NCBI GenBank assembly: GCA_965247525.1
Contig: OZ252015.1
Coordinates: 1,302,001-1,366,000 of the forward strand
DNA: 64,000 bases
Reading direction: 5' to 3'
From: JAZKID01 sp965247525
GTDB lineage: Bacteria; Pseudomonadota; Alphaproteobacteria; Rhizobiales; UBA4765
The notes beneath the pieces were generated by a model. That model had not been told where the DNA came from, made no database searches, and saw only the letters and a list, made by a program, of their open reading frames with translations. Each line of letters opens with the position of its first letter. The stretch's first letter is position 1. The position numbers and the translations under genes were made by a program. Positions 43,125 through 50,562 of the stretch are shown piece after piece.

Positions 43125-43775
43125 TTACTTTTTATTATTTCTATTTTTCACATTCCCATAATGCGCCCATAAAAGCCGTGCCGCGACACCGCGCCAAGGC
43201 GACCATCGTCTGGCATAGGTTTCAAGTTGCGCGGCGTCCGGCCGCGTCCGCATGGCGCCCATCATCCGCACGGCTTCCTGCAGGGCCAAATCGCCCGGCG
43301 CAAAAGCGTCGCTATGGCCAAGGCAAAACAGGAGATAGATGTCGGCCGTCCATGGCCCGATGCCGGAGATGGAGGTGAGCATAGCGCGTGCCTCTTCAAC
43401 GGGGGCAGTCTGGATAAATTTGAAATCAAGCGTTCCGTTTTTGACCGCCTGCGCCACGGCGCGAAGGGTTTTGATTTTGGGGCCAGACAGGCCACACCTG
43501 CGCAAGCTTTGCTCGCGCATGCGCAATATTTTTTCAGGTGTGATGTCTTTTGCCCATGCTTTGAGCCGCGCTTCAATTGTATTGGCCGCGGCAATTGAAA
43601 GCTGCTGGCCAATCACAATGTTGACGAGGCTTTCAAAGCCCCCGCCACGACGGCGCAGGGGCGGCAGTTGAAGATCGGCAACAAGTTTCGCCATATATTT
43701 GCACGTGGCGGACAAATGCGCGCAGCCTGCCGCAAGGTCTTGATCGGTTTGGATGAGGCGCAAATTTATTCCCAA
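43125..43775 (-). CDS. DNA-3-methyladenine glycosylase (AlkA/HhH-GPD family)
   Basis: Removes alkylated bases from DNA. HhH-GPD features: FESLVNIVIGQQLS, then the hairpin and catalytic Asp region SISGIGPWTADIYLLF...APGDLALQE. From TTG 43775 the product is 216 residues. The frame continues to an ATG at 43865, but those 30 codons lie in a palindromic repeat, so a TTG start (43775 or 43763) is preferred. Confidence 0.88.
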   Translation of the reverse strand: MGINLRLIQTDQDLAAGCAHLSATCKYMAKLVADLQLPPLRRRGGGFESLVNIVIGQQLSIAAANTIEARLKAWAKDITPEKILRMREQSLRRCGLSGPKIKTLRAVAQAVKNGTLDFKFIQTAPVEEARAMLTSISGIGPWTADIYLLFCLGHSDAFAPGDLALQEAVRMMGAMRTRPDAAQLETYARRWSPWRGVAARLLWAHYGNVKNRNNKK

Positions 43776-43780
43776 TTTAC

Positions 43781-43864
43781 TGTCATTGCGAGGGTGTAAC
43801 CCGAGGCAATCCATTTTACATTTGAAACGATAGTATGGATTGCTTCGCCGCGCTCGCAATGACA
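43781..43864. repeat. 84-bp palindromic intergenic element
   Basis: Perfect 12-bp terminal inverted arms TGTCATTGCGAG (43781-43792) and CTCGCAATGACA (43853-43864), with inner arms GCAATCCAT (43806-43814) and ATGGATTGC (43835-43843). The TCATTGCGAG...GCAATCC pattern is like short palindromic repeats seen in many proteobacteria. It occupies nearly all of the divergent gap between the glycosylase and paaJ. Confidence 0.85.
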
Positions 43865-43874
43865 TATAAATAGC

Positions 43875-45074
43875 ATGTCAGCCAACGCCTATATCGTCGA
43901 TTATATCCGCACCCCCTTTGGCCGTTATGGCGGGGCGCTTTCAGCCGTGCGCCCCGATGACATGGCCGCACATGTGATCCGGGCGCTGATGCAGCGCACG
44001 GCATTGGGGCGCGAAGACATTGACGAGGTCATTTTAGGCTGTGCCAATCAGGCGGGCGAAGACAACCGCAATGTGGCGCGCATGGCCTCGCTTTTAGGCG
44101 GTCTGTCGCCCGTCGTGCCTGCGGTCACAGTCAACCGCTTGTGCGGCTCGGGACTTGATGCAGTGGCCATTGCAGCACGCCAGATCAAATGCGGCGAGGC
44201 CGATCTCATTGTCGCGGGCGGCGTTGAGAGCATGAGCCGCGCGCCCTATGTCGTTGGGAAAGCGGCACCAGCGTTTTCACGCGACCAGCAGATGTTTGAC
44301 ACCACTTTGGGCTGGCGGTTTGTCAATCCGATCATGGAGCGCCTTTACGGCACGCTGTCCATGCCGGAAACAGCGGAATGCGTTGCCGATGAATATGATA
44401 TTTCACGTGAGACCCAAGACGCATTTGCACTGCGCTCGCAGGAGCGCGCGGCCAAGGCGCAAAAAAGCGGTGCCTTTGCCAAAGAAATCGCGGCGCTTGA
44501 GATACCCGTCAAAAACGGCGTGCAGAGCATTGCCGACGATGAACAGCTGCGGGCGACAAGTCTTGAAGGGCTGGCGAAATTACCAACGCCGTTTCGGCTG
44601 AACGGAACCGTGACCGCGGGCAATGCGTCCAGCCTCAATGATGGCGCTGCGGCTGTGCTGGTGTGCTCTGAGGCTGCGCTGCAAAAGTACAATCTGACAC
44701 CGGTTGCCCGCATTCTGGGTGCGGCGACGGCCGGTGTGCCGCCGCGTATTATGGGCATTGGCCCTGCGCCCGCCACGCTGAAACTTATGGAGCGTTTGCA
44801 GCTCACCATCAAGGATTTTGATGTGATCGAATTGAATGAAGCCTTTGCGGCGCAAGCACTTGCAGTAACGCGTTCGCTGAAATTGCCGGATGACGCCGCA
44901 CATGTGAACGCGCAAGGCGGCGCGATTGCGCTCGGCCATCCTCTGGGTGCGTCCGGCGCGCGCCTTGTCGGCACGGCCGCGCGGCAATTGCAGGACAAGG
45001 GCGGAAAATATGCGCTGGCGACAATGTGCATTGGCGTTGGCCAAGGCATCGCGCTGGCGATCGAGCGGGTGTAA
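43875..45074 (+). CDS. paaJ: Acetyl-CoA acyltransferase, probable 3-oxoadipyl-CoA thiolase
   Basis: 399 residues. Thiolase signatures: RLCGSGLDAVAIAARQI with Cys90, NEAFAAQALAVT, GHPLGASGARL and CIGVGQGIA. Sequence style (DYIRTPFGRYGGALS, GCANQAGEDNRNVARM) fits the PaaJ/PcaF group, which cleaves 3-oxoadipyl-CoA to acetyl-CoA and succinyl-CoA. Location directly before paaA supports the last step of phenylacetate degradation. Confidence 0.9.
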   Translation: MSANAYIVDYIRTPFGRYGGALSAVRPDDMAAHVIRALMQRTALGREDIDEVILGCANQAGEDNRNVARMASLLGGLSPVVPAVTVNRLCGSGLDAVAIAARQIKCGEADLIVAGGVESMSRAPYVVGKAAPAFSRDQQMFDTTLGWRFVNPIMERLYGTLSMPETAECVADEYDISRETQDAFALRSQERAAKAQKSGAFAKEIAALEIPVKNGVQSIADDEQLRATSLEGLAKLPTPFRLNGTVTAGNASSLNDGAAAVLVCSEAALQKYNLTPVARILGAATAGVPPRIMGIGPAPATLKLMERLQLTIKDFDVIELNEAFAAQALAVTRSLKLPDDAAHVNAQGGAIALGHPLGASGARLVGTAARQLQDKGGKYALATMCIGVGQGIALAIERV

Positions 45075-45105
45075 ATTTCAACTGTTTTCTGCTAAGGGTG
45101 GTGAC

Positions 45106-46083
45106 ATGTACACACAAGGCCTCAATACCGGCGAACAGACGCAAAGCAGCGATCCGCGCGAGATTGCCTTTCAGGCAAAGATCGACGCCGATCTGAAAAT
45201 CGAACCCAATGACTGGATGCCGGACGCGTACCGAAAAACGCTTGTTCGCCAGATGGCGCAGCATGCGCATTCTGAAATTATCGGCATGCAGCCGGAAGGC
45301 AACTGGATCACACGCGCGCCATCTTTGCGGCGCAAGGCCGCGCTTCTTGCCAAAGTGCAGGACGAGGGCGGGCACGGGCTCTATCTCTATGCCGCGGCTG
45401 AAACGCTTGGCGTCTCGCGCGAAGAGATGCAGCAGCAGCTTCTTGAGGGCAAAGCAAAATACTCGTCCATTTTCAACTATCCGACATTGAGCTGGGCTGA
45501 CATGGGCGCGATTGGCTGGCTGGTGGATGGCGCAGCGATCATGAACCAGATTCCCTTGTGCCGCTGTTCTTACGGCCCTTATGCGCGCGCCATGGTGCGG
45601 ATCTGCAAGGAAGAAAGTTTTCACCAGAGGCAGGGCTATGAAATCATGGTCACGCTGGCGAACGGCACCGAGGCGCAAAAGAAAATGGCGCAGGACAGCC
45701 TGAACCGCTGGTGGTGGCCAAGCCTGATGATGTTTGGCCCACCGGATGGGGAATCGCTGCATAGCACGGACGCAATGCGCTGGCGCATCAAGCGTTTTTC
45801 AAACGATGAGCTGCGTCAGAAATTTGTCGATGCAACAGTGCCGCAGGGCCATCATCTTGGCCTGACATTTCCAGATCCGGCGCTGAACTGGAACGCACAG
45901 ACAGGGCATTGGGAATTTGGCGAGATTGACTGGAGCGAGTTTAAACAGGTTGTCTCCGGCAACGGCCCGTGCAACGCGCAGCGCCTTGCCGCGCGCCGGA
46001 GCGCGCATGACAGCGGCGCGTGGGTGCGCGAGGCTGCAATGGCTTACGCAGAAAAACAGCAGACCTTGCAGGCGGCCGAATGA
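45106..46083 (+). CDS. paaA: 1,2-phenylacetyl-CoA epoxidase, subunit PaaA
   Basis: Catalytic di-iron subunit of the multicomponent monooxygenase that forms the ring 1,2-epoxide of phenylacetyl-CoA. 325 residues with ferritin-like carboxylate helices: QMAQHAHSEIIGMQPEGNW, KVQDEGGHGLYLY, CKEESFHQRQGYEI. The ATG at 45106 follows AAGGGTGGTG. Its TGA overlaps the next gene's start (ATGA). Confidence 0.95.
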   Translation: MYTQGLNTGEQTQSSDPREIAFQAKIDADLKIEPNDWMPDAYRKTLVRQMAQHAHSEIIGMQPEGNWITRAPSLRRKAALLAKVQDEGGHGLYLYAAAETLGVSREEMQQQLLEGKAKYSSIFNYPTLSWADMGAIGWLVDGAAIMNQIPLCRCSYGPYARAMVRICKEESFHQRQGYEIMVTLANGTEAQKKMAQDSLNRWWWPSLMMFGPPDGESLHSTDAMRWRIKRFSNDELRQKFVDATVPQGHHLGLTFPDPALNWNAQTGHWEFGEIDWSEFKQVVSGNGPCNAQRLAARRSAHDSGAWVREAAMAYAEKQQTLQAAE

Positions 46084-46331
46084 AAATCTATCTTGCAATG
46101 ACACAGCGCAAGCCAAGCTTTCAGCCCGATTGCCTTGCGCCGCATTACGCATTTCTCGACGGGTTGCGCCAGTCGGGTGTGTTGCTGCAGGCGGGCGGTT
46201 TTAGCGACAAGTCGGGCGGTGCTTACACGTTTAAAGCCGAGAGTTTTGCGCAGGCGCAGGCGCTGGTCGATACTGACCCGTTGCACACGACCAACTCGTC
46301 GTTGATCACCCTCTATGAATGGAACACCTAA
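46080..46331 (+). CDS. YciI-like protein inside the paa operon
   Basis: 83 residues of the YCII-related fold: PHYAFLDGLRQSGVLLQAGG, then FKAESFAQAQALVDTDPLH. YciI proteins are small ferredoxin-like enzymes or ligand binders, some with dechlorinase activity. The gene overlaps paaA (ATGA) and ends 3 nt before paaB, so it is made together with the epoxidase. The role is not known; a handling or detoxifying role for a pathway intermediate is a guess. Confidence 0.85.
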   Translation: MKIYLAMTQRKPSFQPDCLAPHYAFLDGLRQSGVLLQAGGFSDKSGGAYTFKAESFAQAQALVDTDPLHTTNSSLITLYEWNT

Positions 46332-46334
46332 AGC

Positions 46335-46622
46335 ATGGCCGATCAAAACATGCCGCTCTGGGAAGTGTTTGTGCGCGCGCGCAATGGGCTGGCGCATCAG
46401 CATGTCGGTTCCGTGCACGCGGCCGATGCCGGAATGGCGCTTCAGCATGCGCGCGATGTCTACACGCGCCGCAGCGAAGGCGTGTCGCTTTGGGTGGTGC
46501 CGTCGAACAGCATTACGGCGTCCGATCCTGCCGACAAGGACATGCTGTTTGAGCCGGCAGCGAGCAAAATTTATCGCCATCCGACATTTTACGATGTCCC
46601 CGACGATGTGGGGCATATGTGA
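46335..46622 (+). CDS. paaB: 1,2-phenylacetyl-CoA epoxidase, subunit PaaB
   Basis: 95 residues, typical PaaB: PLWEVFVRARNGLAHQHVGS, ALQHARDVYTRR, GVSLWVVPS. PaaB bridges the PaaAC complex and is needed for activity. It is followed by a post-stop hairpin and a repeat-filled gap before paaC. Confidence 0.95.
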   Translation: MADQNMPLWEVFVRARNGLAHQHVGSVHAADAGMALQHARDVYTRRSEGVSLWVVPSNSITASDPADKDMLFEPAASKIYRHPTFYDVPDDVGHM

Positions 46623-46642
46623 GGAGCGACAGCGCAGCTGAA

Positions 46643-46665
46643 AAATTGCCCCAGTGGGGCAATTT
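46643..46665 (+). repeat. Post-stop palindromic hairpin element, copy 2
   Basis: Ten-base-pair stem AAATTGCCCC/GGGGCAATTT with loop AGT, starting 20 nt after the paaB stop. Compared with 49190-49214 it differs at two stem positions on both arms, so the pairing is kept. Confidence 0.75.
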
Positions 46666-46675
46666 AAGCGACGAA

Positions 46676-46865
46676 CGCCCCGAGCCCAAGCGAAGGGCAA
46701 ATTGCTCGATGATCAAACGACCTGAGCCCAAGCGAAGGGCAAATCGCTCTATGATCAAACGCCCCGAGCGAAGCAAGAGGCAGCTTTCTCCCATAACCGC
46801 TCGCCCCAGCGAAAGCTGGGGCTTTGTCGGCATAAAATTTCAAGGAAATTCCTGCTTGCGCAGGA
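46676..46865 (+). repeat. 42-bp tandem repeat and two further hairpins before paaC
   Basis: Two 42-bp units (46676-46717 and 46718-46759; core GAGCCCAAGCGAAGGGCAAA) are followed by a partial third. Then comes GCCCCAGC/GCTGGGGC with a GAAA tetraloop (46803-46822) and TCCTGC/GCAGGA (46850-46865). Together with the post-stop hairpin this fills the 253-bp paaB-paaC gap; no gene is seen there. The tetraloop hairpin could attenuate paaCDE transcription. Confidence 0.75.
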
Positions 46866-46875
46866 CTAAGCGGAG

Positions 46876-47631
46876 ATGAAAGACAAATCGCTTTTCAACA
46901 TCACGCTTTCCCTTGCCGATGATGCGCTGGTGCTGGGCCATCGCCTGTCAGAGTGGTGCGGGCAGGCGCATTCCCATGAAGAAGACCTTGCGCTCGCTAA
47001 TATCGGTCTTGATCTCATCGGCCAGTCGCGCGCGCTCTATGCCTATGCGGCCGAGATTGAAGGGGCGAACCGCGACGAAGATACGTTGTGTTTTCACCGC
47101 GACGAAAGCGAATATAAAAACCTTCTGTTGTGCGAGCTGCCCAATGGCGATTTCGCCTTCACGATTTTTCGCCTGTTTACCTATTCGGTCTTCATGCAGG
47201 CCTATTGGCGCGCACTGGTGAGCAGCGGTGCGCCGCATCTGGCAGCGCTTGCCACGCGCGCCGACAAAGAGGTGGCCTATCATGTGAAACATGCAGCAAG
47301 CTGGATGCTGCGCCTTGGTCAGGGCACACCGGAAAGCCAGCGCCGCCTCGCAAACGCTGCGTTGCAATTGCAGCCATGGCTCAGCGAGCTGTTTGACATG
47401 GATGAGGACGAAACAGGTCTTGCAAGCAAAGGCCTCGTGCCGGACCGCGGCGCGCTGCGCGCCGGATTTGACGACGCGCTTTTTGCCATGATGGCAGAGG
47501 CAGGACTGCCGCAGGCCAAAGTGGACTTTCACCAGAAGGGCGGCCGTATAGGCCGGCATACCGAACATCTTGGCTATCTTCTTGGCGAAATGCAGGTGCT
47601 GGCGCGCCGCCATCCGGATGCGCGATGGTAA
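46876..47631 (+). CDS. paaC: 1,2-phenylacetyl-CoA epoxidase, subunit PaaC
   Basis: 251 residues, the structural ferritin-like partner of PaaA. Typical segments: LADDALVLGHRLSEWCGQAH, EEDLALANIGLDLIGQSRAL, YHVKHAASWMLRLGQGTPES, and the C-terminal GRIGRHTEHLGYLLGEMQ. The ATG follows AAGCGGAG. It overlaps paaD by 7 nt. Confidence 0.95.
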   Translation: MKDKSLFNITLSLADDALVLGHRLSEWCGQAHSHEEDLALANIGLDLIGQSRALYAYAAEIEGANRDEDTLCFHRDESEYKNLLLCELPNGDFAFTIFRLFTYSVFMQAYWRALVSSGAPHLAALATRADKEVAYHVKHAASWMLRLGQGTPESQRRLANAALQLQPWLSELFDMDEDETGLASKGLVPDRGALRAGFDDALFAMMAEAGLPQAKVDFHQKGGRIGRHTEHLGYLLGEMQVLARRHPDARW

Positions 47632-48080
47632 TCGACCTTGCCCACGCCCGCGCGATTGCGGCGCAGGTTCCCGACCCGGAAATCCCCGTCATCACCATCG
47701 CCGATCTTGGCATTTTGCGCGATGTGCGCAGTGAAGGCGGCGCACTCATTGTCTCAATCATTCCGACCTATTCGGGCTGTCCGGCGATGGATGTGATTTC
47801 CAGCGATATCATTTCCGCTTTAAGCGATGCCGGATTTAAAAACACGAAGGTCGAAACAGTGATGTCGCCCGCCTGGTCAACCGATCTGATGAGCAAAGGG
47901 GCGCGCGCCAAGCTGAAAGAATTTGGCATTGCCCCGCCGCAAGTGGGCGATACACCGAAATGCCCATTGTGTGGTTCAGACCAAACGGAAAAACTGTCGC
48001 AATTTGGCTCGACGGCTTGTAAAGCTTTGTGGCGCTGCACCTCTTGCCGGGAGCCTTTTGATTACTTCAAGTGCCTTTAA
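47625..48080 (+). CDS. paaD: Phenylacetate degradation protein PaaD (MIP18-family)
   Basis: 151 residues. An N-terminal DUF59/MIP18 domain (DPEIPVITIADLGILRDV, PTYSGCPAMDVI) is followed by a zinc-ribbon-like tail with CPLCGS and CTSCREPFDYF. PaaD is thought to mature the iron-sulfur or di-iron centres of the epoxidase. Starts inside the paaC end; its stop directly precedes the paaE ATG. Confidence 0.94.
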   Translation: MVIDLAHARAIAAQVPDPEIPVITIADLGILRDVRSEGGALIVSIIPTYSGCPAMDVISSDIISALSDAGFKNTKVETVMSPAWSTDLMSKGARAKLKEFGIAPPQVGDTPKCPLCGSDQTEKLSQFGSTACKALWRCTSCREPFDYFKCL

Positions 48081-49178
48081 ATGACTGACCGCTCCCGTTT
48101 TTTCAATCTGCCGGTGATTGATATTCGCCCTGAAACGGCGGAATCAATTTCTGTCGCGCTGCGCGTGCCGGCCGATCTGGCAAAGCTTTTTTCATATGTG
48201 CACGGCCAGTATATCACCGTTGAAATCGAAAACGCCGGGGATCAGCTGCGCCGCCCATATTCGATTGCGTCCGGCCTTGATGATAATGAAATCCGTATCG
48301 GCGTGAAGCGCACCAATGGCGGACTGGTCTCAACATGGCTCAACGACAACTTGAAAATTGGCGACAATTTGCGCGTGATGCCGCCTCAAGGGCGCTTTAC
48401 AGCGCCGCTGCAACCCGAAAGCGCGCGCAATCATCTGTTCGTTGCGGCGGGTTCAGGCATCACGCCGATTTTAGGAATTTTGCGCAGCGTGCTCGCGCGC
48501 GAACCTTTGAGCCGCTGCGTATTAATTTACGGCAACAGGCGGCAAAGCGACATCATGTTTTTAGAGACGATTGAGGACATGAAAAACATCTACCTTGATC
48601 GGCTAACGGTGTTTCATGTGCTGTCGCGCGAGCAGGGCGATGTGATGCTGCTGAACGGGCGCATCAATGCCGCGCGTGTCGCCAGCCTGATTGAAACGGT
48701 GATGCCCGCCGACAAGATCGACAATGCGTTTTTGTGTGGCCCCGGCACGATGCTCGATGATGTGCAGGCGGGGCTGCAAAAGCTTGGCATGCGGTCGGAC
48801 ACCATTCACCGCGAAATCTTTACACCTGCGACGGGCAAACGCGGTCCGGCGATTGTTGTTGGCACGCCGCGCACAAACGCTTGCGTGAATACCGCCGATA
48901 CAACCAATGCTGAACTGGTGCTTGATGGCCGGCGGCATTTCATCACCATTGCAAAAGATGAAACGATCATCGAAGCTGCGCAGCGCCAAGGCATTGATGC
49001 GCCGTTTGCCTGCAAAGGCGGCATGTGCTGCACCTGCCGCGCACAGATCGTCGAAGGCGAGGTCGAGATGGCGCAAAACTATTCATTGGAGCCGAGGGAG
49101 CTGCAAAAGGGATTTGTGCTGACCTGCCAGTCACGGCCAAAATCGGAAAAGCTGATTGTCGATTATGATGCTCGGTGA
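48081..49178 (+). CDS. paaE: 1,2-phenylacetyl-CoA epoxidase, reductase subunit PaaE
   Basis: 365 residues. An FAD/NADPH ferredoxin-reductase module (RRPYSIAS; GSGITPILGIL; CGPGTMLDDV) is fused to a C-terminal plant-type 2Fe-2S ferredoxin (CKGGMCCTCRA, with the last Cys in LTCQS). It passes electrons from NADPH to the PaaAC di-iron centre. Last gene of paaCDE. Confidence 0.95.
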   Translation: MTDRSRFFNLPVIDIRPETAESISVALRVPADLAKLFSYVHGQYITVEIENAGDQLRRPYSIASGLDDNEIRIGVKRTNGGLVSTWLNDNLKIGDNLRVMPPQGRFTAPLQPESARNHLFVAAGSGITPILGILRSVLAREPLSRCVLIYGNRRQSDIMFLETIEDMKNIYLDRLTVFHVLSREQGDVMLLNGRINAARVASLIETVMPADKIDNAFLCGPGTMLDDVQAGLQKLGMRSDTIHREIFTPATGKRGPAIVVGTPRTNACVNTADTTNAELVLDGRRHFITIAKDETIIEAAQRQGIDAPFACKGGMCCTCRAQIVEGEVEMAQNYSLEPRELQKGFVLTCQSRPKSEKLIVDYDAR

Positions 49179-49189
49179 GCGGCGTCTTG

Positions 49190-49214
49190 CGAATTGATCC
49201 AGTGGATCAATTCG
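49190..49214 (+). repeat. Post-stop palindromic hairpin element, copy 3
   Basis: Perfect 11-bp stem CGAATTGATCC/GGATCAATTCG with loop AGT, starting 11 nt after the paaE stop. Next to it are GCGAACGCATCGAGCC-type bases also seen after the paaB copy. It fills part of the 89-bp gap to the convergent paaI. Confidence 0.75.
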
Positions 49215-49267
49215 AGCCGCGAACGCATCGAGCCCTCGCGAGAGGCCTTCTTTTGCTGCAATGACAT

Positions 49268-49702
49268 TTAAGAGGCAAGCGCTTCACAAATAAAACCCTT
49301 CACCGTGCGGCCATGGCCGCGAAATTCGGCAATCACGGTTCCGTCGTTTTTTGTCACGGTGACATCGACGATATCTGAGCGCTCCAGTCTTGACCGCTCC
49401 ACCGCTTTGGCAGTCAGCACATCATCAAGCTGCGCAGGGTTGAGATACGAAATATCGCAATGCGCCGCGACCACGCGTTGATTGCGCGAATTGGCGGCAA
49501 AGGCGAACGCGCTGTCGGCGAGGCTAAAAATAAAACCGCCATGGCAGGTACCGTGGCCATTGACCATGTCGCCCGTCACGCGCATGTCGAACACGGCTTC
49601 GCCCGGCGCTATTTTGACAAGCCTTATACCCAAAGCCTGTGAGGCCGGATCGTCACTCCATTGCTGTGCGGCGCAGGCCTCTGCCAGTTCCTGAGGCGTC
49701 AT
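49268..49702 (-). CDS. paaI: Hydroxyphenylacetyl-CoA thioesterase PaaI
   Basis: 144 residues, hot-dog thioesterase with the PaaI signature GHGTCHGGFIFSLADSAFAF and AHCDISYLNPA. It rescues CoA from dead-end phenylacetate pathway intermediates. Its start overlaps the paaG stop (ATGA) on the minus strand, so the two form a small operon convergent with paaE. Confidence 0.94.
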   Translation of the reverse strand: MTPQELAEACAAQQWSDDPASQALGIRLVKIAPGEAVFDMRVTGDMVNGHGTCHGGFIFSLADSAFAFAANSRNQRVVAAHCDISYLNPAQLDDVLTAKAVERSRLERSDIVDVTVTKNDGTVIAEFRGHGRTVKGFICEALAS

Positions 49703-50487
49703 GAACGCGCCGCATAGGCAGGTGTGCGCTTTTCAAAAAATGATTTTACGCCTTCGGCATAGTCTTGCGTTGCGCCAAGACGGCTTTGCTGCGTGCCCTC
49801 AAGCGCAAGTTGTTGCTCCAGTGTTTGATGCTCGCTTGCATCAAACAGATGGCGCAAAGTGACAAGCGCATCTGTCGGCAGGGCGGCAAGCTGCGTGGCC
49901 ATCGCCTGTGCCTGCGTCATTAAATCATCATCGGCGACGGTTTTATAAATCATGCCCAGCCTTTCAGCCTCGGTAGCGCTGATCGCGTCCGACAAAGCCG
50001 CAATGCCAAACGCCTTGCCGCGGCCGACGCTGCGCGGCAGCGTCCATGTGCCGCCGCTGTCGGGAATAAGGCCGATCTTGGAAAAAGACTGGATGAATTT
50101 GGCGTTTGTGCCCGCAATGACAATGTCACAAGCCAAAGCGATATTGGCGCCAGCCCCTGCAGCCGCGCCGTTGACGGCAGCAATCACCGGAAACGGCAGG
50201 CCTCGCAGCTTCATGATGAGAGGGTTGTAATAGTCACGAAGGGTGGTCGAGAGATCGACGCTGCCGGGTTTGCCAAGGCGGTCGCTTAAATCCTGACCCG
50301 TGCAAAACCCGCGCCCTGCACCCGTCAGGATCAGCGCGCGCACCGTTTTGTCGTCAATGGCGCTTTCCAGCACGGAGCGCAGCTCGCTATGCATTTCGGC
50401 GTTGAACGCGTTCAGCTTGTCGGGCCGGTTGAGGGTGACGACCGCCACCCCCTGCTGCACTGCGTAAAGAACTGTTGAATCTGTCAT
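49699..50487 (-). CDS. paaG: 2-(1,2-epoxy-1,2-dihydrophenyl)acetyl-CoA isomerase PaaG
   Basis: 262 residues from ATG 50487 (MTDSTVLY); a longer frame to 50538 has no good start context. Crotonase fold: NRPDKLNAFNAEM, LTGAGRGFCTGQDLSDR, the oxyanion region NGAAAGAGANIALACD and the active-site Asp segment GLIPDSGGTWTLPR. It turns the ring epoxide into oxepin-CoA. Divergent from paaN, 75 bp apart. Confidence 0.93.
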   Translation of the reverse strand: MTDSTVLYAVQQGVAVVTLNRPDKLNAFNAEMHSELRSVLESAIDDKTVRALILTGAGRGFCTGQDLSDRLGKPGSVDLSTTLRDYYNPLIMKLRGLPFPVIAAVNGAAAGAGANIALACDIVIAGTNAKFIQSFSKIGLIPDSGGTWTLPRSVGRGKAFGIAALSDAISATEAERLGMIYKTVADDDLMTQAQAMATQLAALPTDALVTLRHLFDASEHQTLEQQLALEGTQQSRLGATQDYAEGVKSFFEKRTPAYAARS

Positions 50488-50562
50488 ATGCTTGCCACCC
50501 TTGCTGCGATCAACTACCTCATTAGGGGACGCTGTCAATCAGCCCTTTTCAGGAGATCTGCC

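Noticed and set aside
43776..43865. 30-codon N-terminal extension of the DNA glycosylase
   Set aside because: Encoded by the 84-bp palindromic element, not by family sequence.
44926..45105. Longer N-terminus for PaaA
   Set aside because: Lies inside the paaJ coding sequence; ATG 45106 gives the family N-terminus.
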